Source of the DNA: Rouxiella sp. WC2420
GTDB lineage: Bacteria > Pseudomonadota > Gammaproteobacteria > Enterobacterales > Enterobacteriaceae
Assembly: GCF_041200025.1 (NCBI RefSeq)
Contig: NZ_CP165628.1
Coordinates: 4,030,001-4,094,000, forward strand
Direction of reading: 5' to 3'
DNA: 64,000 nucleotides
Made by a program: the position numbers and the translations under genes. The notes beneath the pieces were generated by a model. It saw only the letters and a program-made list of their open reading frames with translations. It did no database searches and was not told where the DNA came from. Shown here piece after piece: positions 7,982-19,021 of the stretch (its first letter is position 1; every line of letters starts with the position of its first letter).

Positions 7982-10048
7982 ATGACTCGCAAAACACGTG
8001 CCTTGTTTGAACCCCGGTTAATCCGCACCGCCATTTTCGACGCGGTGAAAAAGCTGAGTCCGCGCGTTCAGTGGCGAAATCCGGTGATGTTCGTGGTGTA
8101 TCTAGGCAGTATTCTCACCACGCTTATCTGGCTGGCGATTTTGCTGGGTAAAACCGAGGGCAGCGCCGGATTCACCGGCAGCGTTTCCCTGTGGCTGTGG
8201 TTTACCGTGCTGTTTGCCAACTTTGCCGAGGCATTGGCAGAGGGTCGCAGCAAGGCACAGGCCGAGAGCCTGAAAGGCGTACAGAAAACGAGCTGGGCGA
8301 AAAAACTTTATGAGGCGCGCTACGAATCACCGCCTATCAAAGTTGCGGCAGACAGCCTGCGCAAGGGTGACTTTGTGCTGATCGAAGCGGGTGACACTGT
8401 GCCTTGCGACGGTGAGGTGCTGGAAGGCGGAGCCTCGGTAGATGAAAGCGCCATAACCGGCGAATCTGCTCCGGTTATCCGTGAATCGGGCGGTGACTTT
8501 TCATCAGTTACCGGCGGGACCCGCGTGCTGTCCGACTGGCTGATCGTTGAATGTACCGTCAACCCTGGTGAAACTTTCCTCGACAGAATGATTGCCATGG
8601 TAGAAGGCGCGAAACGCCGCAAAACACCAAACGAGGTGGCGCTGACTATCTTGCTGGTCGCTCTGACGCTGGTGTTTGTGCTCGCCACCGCCACGCTGTA
8701 TCCGTTCTCGCTGTTCAGCGTTGACGCCAGCCATGCCGGAACGCCAGTCACCGTGACCGTGCTGGTCGCGCTGCTGGTGTGCCTGATCCCGACCACCATC
8801 GGCGGCCTGTTATCGGCCATCGGCGTGGCGGGAATGAGCCGTATGTTAGAGGCCAACGTGATCGCCACCAGCGGCCGCGCGGTCGAAGCGGCTGGCGACG
8901 TCGACGTGTTGCTGCTGGATAAAACCGGCACCATCACGCTGGGTAACCGCCAGGCGGCACAGTTTTTACCGGCTCCCGGGGTCAGTGAGCAAGAACTTGC
9001 CGATGCGGCACAGCTGTCTTCACTGGCCGATGAAACGCCGGAAGGACGCAGCATCGTAGTATTGGCAAAACAACGCTTTAACCTGCGCGAACGCGACATC
9101 AAATCGCTGAACGCCACTTTTATCGCCTTCTCGGCGCAAACGCGTATGAGTGGCGTCAACATTGGCGAGCGGATTATTCGAAAAGGTGCTGTGGATGCGA
9201 TTCGCCGTCACGTAGAAACCAATCAGGGGCACTTCCCGCCGGCGGTAGAAGGCCTGGTTGAAACCGTCGCTCGAAAAGGCGGTACTCCGCTGGTGGTTGC
9301 TGAAGGCGCGCGCGTGCTTGGCGTAGTTGAACTGAAAGACATCGTTAAAGGGGGCATTAAAGAACGCTTCTCCGAGCTGCGCAAGATGGGCATCAAAACG
9401 GTGATGATCACCGGGGATAACCGCTTGACCGCCGCCGCGATTGCCGCCGAAGCGGGCGTTGATGACTTTCTGGCAGAAGCGACACCGGAAGCCAAGCTGG
9501 CCTTGATTCGCCAGTATCAGTCCGAAGGGCGTCTGGTCGCAATGACCGGTGATGGCACCAACGATGCTCCCGCACTGGCACAGGCTGACGTGGCGGTGGC
9601 GATGAACTCGGGAACCCAGGCCGCTAAAGAAGCCGGAAACATGGTCGATTTGGACTCTAACCCGACCAAGCTGATTGAAGTCGTTCACATCGGGAAACAG
9701 ATGCTGATGACGCGAGGTTCGCTGACCACTTTCAGTATTGCCAATGACGTGGCGAAGTACTTTGCCATCATTCCGGCAGCGTTTGCGGCGACCTATCCGC
9801 AGCTCAACGCGCTGAACGTGATGCATCTGCACTCGCCGTCGTCGGCCATTATGTCGGCGGTTATTTTTAACGCGTTGGTGATCGTGTTTCTGATCCCTCT
9901 GGCGCTGCGCGGGGTGAGCTACAAACCCATGAGCGCCGCCGCGCTGCTGCGTCGTAATCTGTGGATTTATGGGGTCGGCGGGCTGCTGGTGCCTTTCGTG
10001 GGCATCAAGGCTATTGACCTGATCCTTACCGTGCTGCATCTGGCCTGA
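7982..10048 (+). CDS. kdpB: KdpB, P-type ATPase subunit
   Basis: The 688-residue P-type ATPase has the phosphorylation motif DKTGTITLG with the catalytic Asp at about residue 313. It also has the TGES motif of the actuator domain (ITGESAPV), whose Ser is the inhibitory phosphorylation site in E. coli. The hinge [21 protein letters not shown] is present. Transmembrane segments lie near residues 37-75, 220-285 and at the C-terminus. It hydrolyses ATP to drive K+ uptake through KdpA at very low external K+. The ATG follows GAGAAGACG. Confidence 0.97.
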   Translation: MTRKTRALFEPRLIRTAIFDAVKKLSPRVQWRNPVMFVVYLGSILTTLIWLAILLGKTEGSAGFTGSVSLWLWFTVLFANFAEALAEGRSKAQAESLKGVQKTSWAKKLYEARYESPPIKVAADSLRKGDFVLIEAGDTVPCDGEVLEGGASVDESAITGESAPVIRESGGDFSSVTGGTRVLSDWLIVECTVNPGETFLDRMIAMVEGAKRRKTPNEVALTILLVALTLVFVLATATLYPFSLFSVDASHAGTPVTVTVLVALLVCLIPTTIGGLLSAIGVAGMSRMLEANVIATSGRAVEAAGDVDVLLLDKTGTITLGNRQAAQFLPAPGVSEQELADAAQLSSLADETPEGRSIVVLAKQRFNLRERDIKSLNATFIAFSAQTRMSGVNIGERIIRKGAVDAIRRHVETNQGHFPPAVEGLVETVARKGGTPLVVAEGARVLGVVELKDIVKGGIKERFSELRKMGIKTVMITGDNRLTAAAIAAEAGVDDFLAEATPEAKLALIRQYQSEGRLVAMTGDGTNDAPALAQADVAVAMNSGTQAAKEAGNMVDLDSNPTKLIEVVHIGKQMLMTRGSLTTFSIANDVAKYFAIIPAAFAATYPQLNALNVMHLHSPSSAIMSAVIFNALVIVFLIPLALRGVSYKPMSAAALLRRNLWIYGVGGLLVPFVGIKAIDLILTVLHLA

Positions 10049-10091
10049 TTGCCGCATCGTTTATGAGTAGTTGGAAGAAAGGAATACATCA

Positions 10092-10685
10092 ATGAGTATC
10101 GCTATTCGTCACCATTATTTCCGCCCTTCGCTGGTACTGCTGGTGCTGTTTACACTGATAACCGGTGTGGCGTATCCGCTATTGACCACCGGTTTGTCGG
10201 CGCTGCTGTTTCGCGCACCGGCACAGGGTTCACTGATTTACACTGCCGGTAAGCCGGTGGGTTCAGCCCTGATTGGTCAATCGTTTACCCGCATGGATTA
10301 TTTTTGGGGGCGACCTTCCGCCACCTCGGATAGCGCCTATAATGCGATGGCATCCTCGGGGAGCAATCTTGCGGTCAGCAATCCGGCGCTTGATAAAGCA
10401 GTGGCCGATCGCGTGGCGGCACTGCGTAAGGCCAACCCAACCAGCTCGCCGCAGGTGCCCGTTGATTTGGTGACGGCCTCAGCCAGCGGACTTGACCCGC
10501 ATCTTTCTGTTGATGCCGCACTTTGGCAGGCACAGCGCGTGGCAACGGCCAGAAATCTGACTCGCGACCAAGTGGTACAACTTATTGCAGCAAATACTTC
10601 AACACCGCTGGCGGCATTTACCGGACAATCGGTAGTAAATGTGCTGCAATTGAATCTGGCTTTGGATGCGTTAACTACTCAATAA
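10092..10685 (+). CDS. kdpC: KdpC, accessory subunit of the potassium ATPase
   Basis: The 197-residue protein has one N-terminal membrane segment (about residues 11-35, [20 protein letters not shown]) and the KdpC periplasmic domain: [22 protein letters not shown] is typical, as is SGLDPHLS later. It stabilises the complex and raises K+ affinity. The ATG at 10092 has GAAAGGA upstream and is preferred over an in-frame ATG 21 bases earlier that lacks a good ribosome-binding site. Confidence 0.95.
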   Translation: MSIAIRHHYFRPSLVLLVLFTLITGVAYPLLTTGLSALLFRAPAQGSLIYTAGKPVGSALIGQSFTRMDYFWGRPSATSDSAYNAMASSGSNLAVSNPALDKAVADRVAALRKANPTSSPQVPVDLVTASASGLDPHLSVDAALWQAQRVATARNLTRDQVVQLIAANTSTPLAAFTGQSVVNVLQLNLALDALTTQ

Positions 10686-10696
10686 GAAGAGACAGT

Positions 10697-13435
10697 ATGG
10701 TAGACGAAGAGACGCAGCGGCCCAACCCTGACAGCCTGTTGGCCCTGGCCAATGAAAAGCCGCGCGGCCAGTTGAAAATCTTCTTTGGCGCCTGTGCTGG
10801 CGTAGGGAAAACCTACGCCATGCTACAGGAGGCGCAACGACTGCGCGCCACCGGATTAGACGTGGTGGTCGGCGTAGTCGAAACCCACGGCCGCAAAGAA
10901 ACACAGGCAATGTTGCCCGGCCTCGACTTGCTTCCCCCCAAGCGCATTCCCCACCGTGGCCGCCAGCTGCTTGAGTTCGATCTCGACGCCGCACTGGCAC
11001 GCCATCCCGCCCTTATCCTGATGGACGAATTGGCGCACAGCAACGCCACCGGTTCGCGCCATCCCAAACGCTGGCAGGACATTGAAGAGCTGCTCGACGC
11101 AGGGATTGACGTTTTCACCACCGTTAACGTTCAGCATCTTGAAAGCCTCAATGACGTGGTTAGCGGCGTGACCGGCATCATTATCCGTGAAACTGTGCCG
11201 GACCATATTTTCGATCAGGCCGATGAAGTGGTACTGGTTGACCTTCCCCCCGACGACCTGCGCCAGCGCCTGAAAGAGGGCAAAGTCTATATTCCCGGCC
11301 AGGCTGAACGGGCGATTGAACACTTCTTCCGCAAGGGCAATCTTATCGCCCTGCGTGAGCTTTCCCTGCGCCGCACCGCCGATCGCGTCGATGAGCAGAT
11401 GCGCGAGTTCCGCGACACACAGGGACGCGAGCGTATTTGGCACACCCGTGACGCGCTGCTGCTGTGTATCGGCCACGACAGCGGCAGTGAAAAACTGGTG
11501 CGCGTAGCGGCCAGACTGGCTGCGCGGCTGGGCTGCGCGTGGCATGCGGTTTACGTCGAAACCCCGCGGCTGCATCGCCTGCCTGAAGGCCAGCGGCGGG
11601 CCATTTTGCGTGCGCTGAAATTGGCGCAGGAGCTGGGAGCCGAAACGGCTACGCTATCCGAACCGCAGGAAGAGCAGGCGATTCTGCGCTATGCCCGCGA
11701 ACATTATCTCGGCAAAATTGTGCTTGGTCGTCGCAAAGAGCGTCGTTTTAAATGGCGCACGACATTGATTGACCGGCTGGCGAAAATCGGTCCCGAGCTT
11801 GACCTGCTGATCGTCAGTCTCGAGGAAACTGCCCCGGCAAGTCTGCGCAAAGAGTCCGATGCACGAACCTTCAGTGAACGTTTTCGCCGTCAGCTTCAGG
11901 GCTGCGCCGTGGCGGTATTAATGTGTGCGCTGATCACTTTTATCTCACAGTTTCTGGTGCCGTTTTTTGACCCCGCCAACCTGATCATGGTTTATTTGCT
12001 CGGCGTAGTGATTGTTGCTCTGTTCTACGGGCGTTGGCCGTCGGTATTCGCGGCAGTGATTAATGTCGCCAGCTTTGACCTGTTTCTGGTGCAGCCACGC
12101 GGCTCGTTTGCGGTGACCGACGCGCAATATCTGCTGACCTTCGCAGTAATGCTGACAGTTGGAGTGCTGATTGGTAATTTGACTGCCGGAGTGCGCTATC
12201 AGGCGCGCATTGCCCGCCATCGCGAAAAACGTGCACAGCATCTTTATGAAATGTCCAAAGGATTGAGTCAGGCAATGACGCCGGAGGCGATAGCACAGAC
12301 CAGCCGTCACTTTATTTCTACGACTCTGAAGGCCAAAACGGCAGTTCTGCTGCCGCGGCCCGGCGCGGTCGAAGAAGGCACGCTGGATCTTGAGCAAAGC
12401 GAGGTAGCCTCTGGTCAGGCGATTGCAGTCGATCAGGCCATTGCCCGCTGGAGTTTTGACAAACAATCTCCCGCCGGAGCGGGTACCGATACCCTGCCCG
12501 GCGTGCCTTATCAGCTGCTGCCACTGGTCGCCTCGGGAAAAACCCTGGGCCTGCTGGCAGTAGAACCGGCCAACGTGCGGCAGTTGCTGGTACCGGAGCA
12601 ACAGCGCCTGCTGCAAACCTTTACCGTACTGATTGCCAATGCGCTGGAGCGTTTGCAGCTGGCGGCCAGCGCCGAAAGCGCGCGTCTGGAAACCGAACGC
12701 GAGCAGCTTCGAAACTCCTTGCTGGCTGCGCTGTCACACGATTTGCGCACACCGCTGACCGTGCTTTTCGGTCAGGCAGAGATTCTGACACTGGACTTGG
12801 CCAGCGAGGGTTCCGCCTACGCGCCACAGGCCAATCAGATACGTCAGCAGGTGTTGAGCACCACCCGACTGGTCAACAACCTGTTGGATATGGCGCGCAT
12901 TCAGTCCGGCGGATTTAACTTACGCAAAGAATGGCAGTCGGTTGAGGAGATAATCGGCAGCGCACTGCGCATGCTCGAGCTGCTGCTCAGCACGCACCAG
13001 ATAATTGTCGATCTGCCCGATGAGATGTTACTGGTCAACTGTGATGCCAGCCTGATTGAACGCGTTTTTATCAATCTGCTGGAGAATGCGCATAAATACG
13101 CCGGAGTGCGGGCGCTGATCACAGTCAAGGCGCGAGCCAGCGAAGATATATTGGAAATCACGGTTGCAGACAACGGTCCGGGTATTATTGCCGGTGGCGA
13201 GCGGCAAATATTCGAGAAATTTTCACGCGGTAATAAAGAATCGGCGATCCCCGGTGTTGGCTTGGGATTAGCAATTTGTCATGCCATTATAGAGGTACAC
13301 GACGGGCGTATCTGGGCCGAAAACAACCCGGAAGGCGGCGCGAAATTCTGCTTTACGCTACCGCTGGAGAAGCTGCCAGTTCTGGAATCAATTGAACTGG
13401 AATCCATAGAACCCACACCAAAAGACATCCCATAG
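10697..13435 (+). CDS. kdpD: KdpD sensor histidine kinase
   Basis: The 912-residue protein (E. coli 894) has the usual layout. The KdpD N-terminal domain has a Walker A motif GACAGVGKT at residues 31-39. A universal-stress-like domain spans roughly 260-390. Four clustered transmembrane helices lie around 410-510, followed by a GAF-like region. The HisKA domain has SHDLRTPLT and the phospho-acceptor His at about residue 681. The HATPase domain has NLLENAHKYAG, DNGPGI and GVGLGLAI. It senses K+ limitation and phosphorylates KdpE. The start is 11 bases after the kdpC stop, and its stop abuts the kdpE ATG, so kdpFABCDE is probably one operon with translational coupling. Confidence 0.96.
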   Translation: MVDEETQRPNPDSLLALANEKPRGQLKIFFGACAGVGKTYAMLQEAQRLRATGLDVVVGVVETHGRKETQAMLPGLDLLPPKRIPHRGRQLLEFDLDAALARHPALILMDELAHSNATGSRHPKRWQDIEELLDAGIDVFTTVNVQHLESLNDVVSGVTGIIIRETVPDHIFDQADEVVLVDLPPDDLRQRLKEGKVYIPGQAERAIEHFFRKGNLIALRELSLRRTADRVDEQMREFRDTQGRERIWHTRDALLLCIGHDSGSEKLVRVAARLAARLGCAWHAVYVETPRLHRLPEGQRRAILRALKLAQELGAETATLSEPQEEQAILRYAREHYLGKIVLGRRKERRFKWRTTLIDRLAKIGPELDLLIVSLEETAPASLRKESDARTFSERFRRQLQGCAVAVLMCALITFISQFLVPFFDPANLIMVYLLGVVIVALFYGRWPSVFAAVINVASFDLFLVQPRGSFAVTDAQYLLTFAVMLTVGVLIGNLTAGVRYQARIARHREKRAQHLYEMSKGLSQAMTPEAIAQTSRHFISTTLKAKTAVLLPRPGAVEEGTLDLEQSEVASGQAIAVDQAIARWSFDKQSPAGAGTDTLPGVPYQLLPLVASGKTLGLLAVEPANVRQLLVPEQQRLLQTFTVLIANALERLQLAASAESARLETEREQLRNSLLAALSHDLRTPLTVLFGQAEILTLDLASEGSAYAPQANQIRQQVLSTTRLVNNLLDMARIQSGGFNLRKEWQSVEEIIGSALRMLELLLSTHQIIVDLPDEMLLVNCDASLIERVFINLLENAHKYAGVRALITVKARASEDILEITVADNGPGIIAGGERQIFEKFSRGNKESAIPGVGLGLAICHAIIEVHDGRIWAENNPEGGAKFCFTLPLEKLPVLESIELESIEPTPKDIP

Positions 13436-14125
13436 ATGAGCCTGACCCCGGTAAATATTCTGATTGTCGAAGATGAGAAAGAGATCCGTCGCTTTGTTCG
13501 CACCGCGCTGGAGGGGGAAGGCATGAAAGTTTTTGAGAGCGAAACGCTGCAGCGTGGGCTGATTGAAGCCGGAACCCGTAAGCCAGATCTGGTCATTCTC
13601 GATCTTGGCCTGCCGGACGGTGATGGGTTGGACTACATCCGCGATTTGCGTCACTGGAGCAGTATCCCGATTATTGTCCTGTCTGCCCGCACCGGCGAAG
13701 AGGACAAAATTGCCGCGCTCGACGCCGGAGCAGACGATTTTCTCACTAAACCTTTTGGCGTCGGTGAACTGCTGGCCAGAGTCCGTGTTTCTTTGCGCCG
13801 CCATGCAGGCGGTCAGCAGGAAAGCCCGCAGGTCTGTTTTGCCGATGTTACCGTTGATTTGATTAACCGGCGCGTGCAGCGTAACGGAGAAGATCTGCAC
13901 CTCACGCCGATTGAATTCCGTTTACTGGCCGAATTGCTGGCAAACAGCGGCAAAGTCATTACTCAGCGGCAGTTACTCAGTCATGTCTGGGGTCCAAACT
14001 ACGTTGAGCACAGCCATTATTTACGTATTTATATGGGCCATTTGCGGCAGAAGCTCGAGCTGGATGCCGCTCGCCCTCGCCATTTACTCACTGAAACCGG
14101 AGTCGGTTATCGCTTTATGCCCTGA
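13436..14125 (+). CDS. kdpE: KdpE response regulator
   Basis: The 229-residue OmpR/PhoB-family regulator has a receiver domain with acidic pocket Glu12/Asp13, phospho-acceptor Asp56 in VILDLGLPDG, and Lys in DDFLTKPFG. A winged-helix DNA-binding domain follows (LTPIEFRLLAELLANSGKV to the C-terminus). It activates kdpFABC through the operator near 6002. The ATG directly follows the kdpD TAG. Confidence 0.96.
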   Translation: MSLTPVNILIVEDEKEIRRFVRTALEGEGMKVFESETLQRGLIEAGTRKPDLVILDLGLPDGDGLDYIRDLRHWSSIPIIVLSARTGEEDKIAALDAGADDFLTKPFGVGELLARVRVSLRRHAGGQQESPQVCFADVTVDLINRRVQRNGEDLHLTPIEFRLLAELLANSGKVITQRQLLSHVWGPNYVEHSHYLRIYMGHLRQKLELDAARPRHLLTETGVGYRFMP

Positions 14126-14213
14126 GCTTTAGTGTTCCGCGGGTTTACGTTCAATTGCCAGCGTTCTTGCATTTAGATATTCCTTTTTTGCAGTCTGGAG
14201 AATGGCAAAAAAA

Positions 14214-14246
14214 GGTCATAAAAAAAGCGCTGTATAAACAGCGCCT
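14214..14246 (-). terminator. Terminator downstream of pgm
   Basis: The stem GGCGCTG / CAGCGC with loop TTTATA is followed on the minus strand by a run of T residues. It lies about 30 bases past the pgm stop and, facing the other way, could also end kdpDE transcription. Confidence 0.8.
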
Positions 14247-14274
14247 TATTTAGATTTGATATGAACCGGAGAAA

Positions 14275-15924
14275 TTATTTAGCGTCGGCTAATACTTTGC
14301 TGACAATTTCCACGGCTTCTTTTTCGATTTGTTCACGGTGCTCGGCACCCAGGAAGCTTTCACAATAAATCTTGTAAGCTTCTTCTGTGCCCGATGGGCG
14401 TGCCGCGAACCAGCCATTTTTAGTCATCACTTTCAGTCCACCAATAGAAGCGCCGTTGCCCGGAGCCTTGGTCAGACGCTCGGTGATTGGGTCACCCGCC
14501 AGCGTATCGGCTTTGACCTGCTCAGGAGAAAGCTTGGATAACGCAGCTTTCTGCGCGTGAGTCGCAGGAGCCTGAATACGGTTGTAGCTCGGAGCACCGA
14601 AGCGCGCGGCCAGTTCATCGTAGTGCTGCTGCGGATTCTTGCCGGTCACGGCGGTGATTTCGGCTGCCAGCAGGCACAGGATGATGCCGTCTTTATCGGT
14701 TGACCACGGAGTACCGTCGAAACGCAGGAACGACGCCCCCGCGCTTTCTTCACCGCCGAAACCAAAGCTGCCGTCAAACAGACCATCAACGAACCATTTG
14801 AAGCCAACAGGAACTTCAACCAGTTTACGGCCAAGGTCAGCCACCACGCGGTCGATCATTGCGCTTGAAACCAGCGTTTTACCCACGGCGACATCGGCGC
14901 CCCACTGTGGACGATGCTGGAACAGGTAATTAATTGCAACGGCCAGATAATGGTTCGGATTCATCAGGCCTTTCGGCGTAACGATGCCGTGGCGGTCATA
15001 ATCCGGGTCATTGGCAAAGGCCAGGTCGAACTTGTCTTTCAATGCCAGCAGGCCGCCCATCGCGAATTCAGACGAGCAGTCCATGCGGATCACACCGTCG
15101 TGGTCAAGATGCATAAAGCGGAAAGTCTGATCGACAGAATCGTTAACCAGTGTCAGGTCCAGCTTGTAGTGCTCGGCAATGCGTTTCCAGTATTCGATAC
15201 CTGAACCACCCAGCGGATCAACACCGAGTTTCAGGCCGGCTTTCTGAATTGCCGGGAAATCGATAATGTTGACCAGATCTTCAACATAACCCTGCACCAG
15301 ATCTTGCTCTTTCAGATGAGCGCCCTGCCAGGCTTTATCCAGCGACTGGCGCTTGACGCCTTTCAGGCCGTCGGCAATCAGCACGTTAGCGCGTTTTTCA
15401 ATGACAGAGGTCAGATCGGTATCAGCCGGACCGCCGTTGGTCGGGTTATATTTAATGCCACCGTCTTCAGGTGGATTGTGCGACGGAGTAATAACGATGC
15501 CGTCAGCTTTCACGCCGCCCTTTTTATTGTGGGTCAGAATGGCATGAGATACCGCAGGCGTAGGAGTGAAGCCATTGTTTTCCTGAACAATAACGTCGAC
15601 GCCATTGGCAGTCAGAACTTCCAGCACGGAAATAAATGCCGGCTCAGACAACGCGTGGGTGTCTTTACCTACGTAGCATGGACCGGTAGTCCCCTGCTCC
15701 TTGCGCACTTCCGCGATAGCCTGAGCAATCGCCAAAATGTGTGATTCGTTGAAGCTGTGACGCCCGGCGCTACCGCGATGTCCAGAAGTACCAAATTTAA
15801 CTGCATGGGCAGTGTTGGCCGGATCGGGTTGCAGCACGTAATACTGTGACGTAAGTTGTGCAACGTTAATCAAATCGCTTTGCTGAGCAGGTTGCCCTGC
15901 ACGGGGGTTGTTAGCCACTGGCAT
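14275..15924 (-). CDS. pgm: Phosphoglucomutase (alpha-D-glucose phosphate-specific)
   Basis: The 549-residue protein is full length (E. coli 546). The catalytic phosphoserine motif [11 protein letters not shown] lies near residue 149. The metal-binding loop DPDYDRHG, the sugar-specificity loop GEESAGAS and the phosphate-binding RPSGTE at the C-terminus are present. It interconverts glucose 1-phosphate and glucose 6-phosphate in the cytoplasm. It is the second gene of a seqA-pgm unit, starting 17 bases after the seqA stop, as in E. coli. Confidence 0.97.
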   Translation of the reverse strand: MPVANNPRAGQPAQQSDLINVAQLTSQYYVLQPDPANTAHAVKFGTSGHRGSAGRHSFNESHILAIAQAIAEVRKEQGTTGPCYVGKDTHALSEPAFISVLEVLTANGVDVIVQENNGFTPTPAVSHAILTHNKKGGVKADGIVITPSHNPPEDGGIKYNPTNGGPADTDLTSVIEKRANVLIADGLKGVKRQSLDKAWQGAHLKEQDLVQGYVEDLVNIIDFPAIQKAGLKLGVDPLGGSGIEYWKRIAEHYKLDLTLVNDSVDQTFRFMHLDHDGVIRMDCSSEFAMGGLLALKDKFDLAFANDPDYDRHGIVTPKGLMNPNHYLAVAINYLFQHRPQWGADVAVGKTLVSSAMIDRVVADLGRKLVEVPVGFKWFVDGLFDGSFGFGGEESAGASFLRFDGTPWSTDKDGIILCLLAAEITAVTGKNPQQHYDELAARFGAPSYNRIQAPATHAQKAALSKLSPEQVKADTLAGDPITERLTKAPGNGASIGGLKVMTKNGWFAARPSGTEEAYKIYCESFLGAEHREQIEKEAVEIVSKVLADAK

Positions 15925-15941
15925 TTCTCCCTAATGCTGTA

Positions 15942-16487
15942 TTAAAGGGTGCCGCAAACTTTATCGGTCAGTTCGGCTGGGAACTGCATCAATTGCATGA
16001 TGTGTTCGATCATGCTGCGTTTACGACCGGTGTTGGTATTGGTGATAACCCAGTAAGGGGTTCCAGGAACGTGCTTTGGCTTGGTATGGATTCCGTTTTG
16101 CAGCAACGTTTGTTGGTCGCCGGCAAAATAAGTCCGTGTACGGCCATGTAAAGACTCGGTCGCAACCGCAAATTCTTTCGGATTAAGCGTATAAAGCGTG
16201 GTGAGGATCAGCATGAAACGGTTAACCGCTCTGGTCTGTTCTGCATATTCGTCTGACAGCAAGAGTTCACGCACCGCACGCACGCGATTGGCAGGCGTGT
16301 TGGCAACGACCGCTGCTGGTTTCTCTGCCGATGCTGCGCTGGCATTGGTTTTTGCAGCAGTCTGCACTTCCTGGCCGGCAGTAAATTTCAGCATCCGCCG
16401 TATAATGTCTGATGCACTTTCACCGATATGCTGCGTGTGGCTCGCGATATAGCGGTAAAGCTCTTCATCAACCTCAATCGTTTTCAT
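15942..16487 (-). CDS. seqA: SeqA, negative modulator of replication initiation
   Basis: The 181-residue protein matches SeqA. The N-terminal oligomerisation domain starts MKTIEVDEELYRYIASHTQ. A variable Ala-rich linker lies around residues 40-65. The C-terminal hemimethylated-GATC binding domain contains FAGDQQTLLQNG and TNTNTGRKRSMIEHIM. It sequesters newly replicated oriC and organises hemimethylated DNA. It is divergent from ybfF, with pgm downstream. Confidence 0.97.
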   Translation of the reverse strand: MKTIEVDEELYRYIASHTQHIGESASDIIRRMLKFTAGQEVQTAAKTNASAASAEKPAAVVANTPANRVRAVRELLLSDEYAEQTRAVNRFMLILTTLYTLNPKEFAVATESLHGRTRTYFAGDQQTLLQNGIHTKPKHVPGTPYWVITNTNTGRKRSMIEHIMQLMQFPAELTDKVCGTL

Positions 16488-16723
16488 CTTTATCCAGTAC
16501 TGTTTTTCTACTTAATTTATTCAAAGGATTATACAAATTAAACTGCGCGAACAAAAAGGCGAAATCGCCCAATTATTCAAAAAGCAGACAAAACCTTATA
16601 TCCTGGTTAACCTCAGCGTGCGCTTTGCTTTATCACGCACAGGGTTCTGACAGAAATTCTTCCGCGACTCATGATAACCTAATGAGATCCTTACCTGTAA
16701 TAAATGTCTGCACGGACCTTGTC

Positions 16724-17494
16724 ATGAAATTACATTATCGACTGCAACAAGCTGAATCTTCCACTTCTACCGCCCTGCCGGTACTGTTAGTCCATGGCCT
16801 GTTTGGCACGCTGGATAATCTCGGCGTGTTGGCGCGCGACCTGAAACAACAGCATAGTGTGCTACAGGTAGATTTGCGTAATCACGGGCTTTCAGAACGC
16901 TCGGATGAAATGACTTATCAAAAAATGGCTGAAGATTTGCTCGAAACGCTGGATGACGTCAGCTTCGACAAGGTGATCGTCATCGGTCACTCGATGGGCG
17001 CCAAGGCCGCAATGGCGCTGACTGCCGTGGCTCCAGAGCGTATCGATAAGCTCATCGCCATCGATATGGCACCCGTTGATTATCAGACTCGTCGTCATGA
17101 CGAGATTTTCGCCGCGCTGAATGCGGTGACCGAAGCCGGTATTAAAGACCGCGCGGGCGCGACACAACTGATGCAGCAATACGCAACAGAAGATGGCGTG
17201 ATTCAGTTTCTGTTGAAGTCTTTTTCACAGGGTGAATGGCGCTTTAACGTCCCGGTGTTGCTGGCAGAATACGCTAACATCATTGGCTGGCAAAACGTGC
17301 CGTCCTGGCCACATCCGGCACTGTTTATTCGCGGCGGAGAATCCCCTTACGTGCAGGATAGCTATCGCAGCGCCATTGCCAGTCAATTCCCTCAGGCGCG
17401 CGCCTATGTGGTCGCCGGAAGTGGTCATTGGGTACACGCTGAAAAACCCGAAGCAGTGTTGCGCGCAATTCATCGCTTCATTGATGTGCCGTGA
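16724..17494 (+). CDS. ybfF: YbfF, alpha/beta-hydrolase (acyl-CoA esterase type)
   Basis: The 256-residue protein matches E. coli YbfF (254). It has LVHGLFGTLDNLG near the N-terminus, the nucleophile elbow GHSMGAKAAM (Ser near residue 89) and the catalytic His in GSGHWVHAEKP near the C-terminus. E. coli YbfF has esterase activity on acyl-CoA and palmitoyl esters; the physiological substrate is unclear. The ATG at 16724 aligns with the E. coli start; upstream in-frame codons have no family similarity. Confidence 0.92.
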   Translation: MKLHYRLQQAESSTSTALPVLLVHGLFGTLDNLGVLARDLKQQHSVLQVDLRNHGLSERSDEMTYQKMAEDLLETLDDVSFDKVIVIGHSMGAKAAMALTAVAPERIDKLIAIDMAPVDYQTRRHDEIFAALNAVTEAGIKDRAGATQLMQQYATEDGVIQFLLKSFSQGEWRFNVPVLLAEYANIIGWQNVPSWPHPALFIRGGESPYVQDSYRSAIASQFPQARAYVVAGSGHWVHAEKPEAVLRAIHRFIDVP

Positions 17495-17788
17495 TTAATG
17501 AACAATGAGTGCGCAAGCGCGGAAATTTCTTGCCGAAGCACACTCAACTGTTCAAAAAAAGGGCTAATCATAATAACTTAGCCTCTATTCAGGGCAGTTA
17601 GGCGTTGTGGAGGGATATACGCTAGGGTATGATTGCGCGCTGTAATTTTGCCCCTGCGTCGAGTTGGTTATTCTCGGGCGCTGGAGGTAAATTGGGTTAG
17701 GGTTTATTAACCCGAAATGTGTAACCACTTCATCTGAAAAGGGCATGAGTCGCTTTTCGATGTAACTTCCCTAGTTGTACCGCTACCT

Positions 17789-18070
17789 ATGGCAAAAGAA
17801 CAACTGGATCGCACGACGCTTGATCTGTTCGCAGACGATCGCCGTCCGGGACGTCCAAAAACAAATCCGCTTTCTCGCGATGAACAGCTTAGGATTAACA
17901 AGCGTAATCAGCTTCGCCGTGACAAAAACAACGGTTTACGTCGCGTAGAGCTGAAAATTAATGCCGAAGCTGTAGATGCGCTTAATAAGCTGGCGGAACA
18001 ACAAAATATCAGTCGTAGCGAACTGATTGAACAGATGCTGCTGTCTCATTTGAACAATCAGGAAAGCTGA
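17789..18070 (+). CDS. ybfE: YbfE-family small ribbon-helix-helix-like protein
   Basis: The 93-residue basic protein closely matches E. coli YbfE: AKEQLDRTTLDLFADDRRPG, then RPKTNPLSRDEQLRINKRNQ. The C-terminal part (VELKINAEAVDALNKLAEQQ, then NISRSELIEQML) looks like a ribbon-helix-helix fold, so DNA binding is plausible. E. coli ybfE is LexA-regulated. I could not find a CTGT-N8-ACAG box in the 294 bases upstream, so SOS control is not supported here. The ribosome-binding site is weak. Confidence 0.88.
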   Translation: MAKEQLDRTTLDLFADDRRPGRPKTNPLSRDEQLRINKRNQLRRDKNNGLRRVELKINAEAVDALNKLAEQQNISRSELIEQMLLSHLNNQES

Positions 18071-18311
18071 CCGATTCGGGCGGGTAACTTTAAGGGTTGC
18101 CCGCCGTTGCTGTTGTTCATCTTGCACCATCCGCTTGAAACGTTTTCGGTCAGTCCGCATTTATACCCAAACCCGCAACAGAACACACAAAGGCGATAAC
18201 GCTTGCCAGAATTGCCCGATAAACTATAGGCCAAATTCAAATGACTCGCGCGACGCCCACGAACAAGCAGACTCAAAGAGTCCATTGCAGAACAAGAGGT
18301 TAGATAAGCTT

Positions 18312-18839
18312 ATGGCAGTTGTAGGTATCTTCTTTGGTTCCGACACCGGAAACACCGAAAACATCGCAAAAATGATCCAGAAGCAGTTGGGTAAAGATGT
18401 TGCTGACGTGCAGGACATCGCCAAAAGCAGCAAAGAAGATCTGGAAAAATACGATATTCTGCTGCTCGGCATCCCGACCTGGTACTACGGTGAAGCACAG
18501 TGTGACTGGGACGACTTTTTCCCGACGCTGGAAGAGATAGATTTTGAAGGCAAACTGGTTGCGCTGTTCGGCTGTGGCGACCAGGAAGATTACGCAGAAT
18601 ACTTCTGTGATGCGATGGGTACTGTGCGCGATATCATCGAACCTCGCGGTGCGGTAATTGTCGGCCACTGGCCAACCGAAGGTTACGGTTATGAAGCCTC
18701 GAAAGGTATGGCTGATGACACGCACTTTATCGGGCTGGCAATCGACGAAGACCGTCAACCAGAGCTGACCAACGAACGTGTTGATGCCTGGGTTAAGCAA
18801 ATTTCTGAAGAGTTAAGCCTCGCTGAGATTATCGGTTAA
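18312..18839 (+). CDS. fldA: Flavodoxin I
   Basis: The 175-residue protein matches E. coli FldA. It has the FMN phosphate-binding loop GSDTGNTENIAK (about residues 9-20), the WYYGEAQCDWDDFF loop with the aromatic flavin-stacking residues, and CGDQEDYAEYFCDA. It carries electrons to enzymes such as IspG/IspH, BioB, MetH and pyruvate formate-lyase activase. The ATG at 18312 is the family start. ybfE-fldA-(uof)-fur is the conserved E. coli order. Confidence 0.97.
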   Translation: MAVVGIFFGSDTGNTENIAKMIQKQLGKDVADVQDIAKSSKEDLEKYDILLLGIPTWYYGEAQCDWDDFFPTLEEIDFEGKLVALFGCGDQEDYAEYFCDAMGTVRDIIEPRGAVIVGHWPTEGYGYEASKGMADDTHFIGLAIDEDRQPELTNERVDAWVKQISEELSLAEIIG

Positions 18840-19021
18840 TCCCACACAAAGGCTAAGGCCCTGAAACGTTGAGGTTATTCGTGAAAGGGCCAAACTATCA
18901 CTGAAATTAACAATTTAACTTCTACAAAATTGTAACTTTCAGCCTGATCAAGGTACACTTATTACATCTGTTTTTATCGTTCCGCCCATTTTGGGCTTCG
19001 ACCTCTTTGGTTATAAACATT

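Noticed and set aside
9020-10057. 345-codon frame opposite kdpB
   Set aside because: Shadow frame, His/Gln/Arg-rich, with no ribosome-binding site or family resemblance.
17495-17788. LexA box expected upstream of ybfE
   Set aside because: No CTGT-N8-ACAG match could be found by eye, so no operator is reported.
18857-18891. GGCCCT/AGGGCC stem after fldA
   Set aside because: The stem is only six pairs with a long loop and no T run, so it is too weak to call a terminator.
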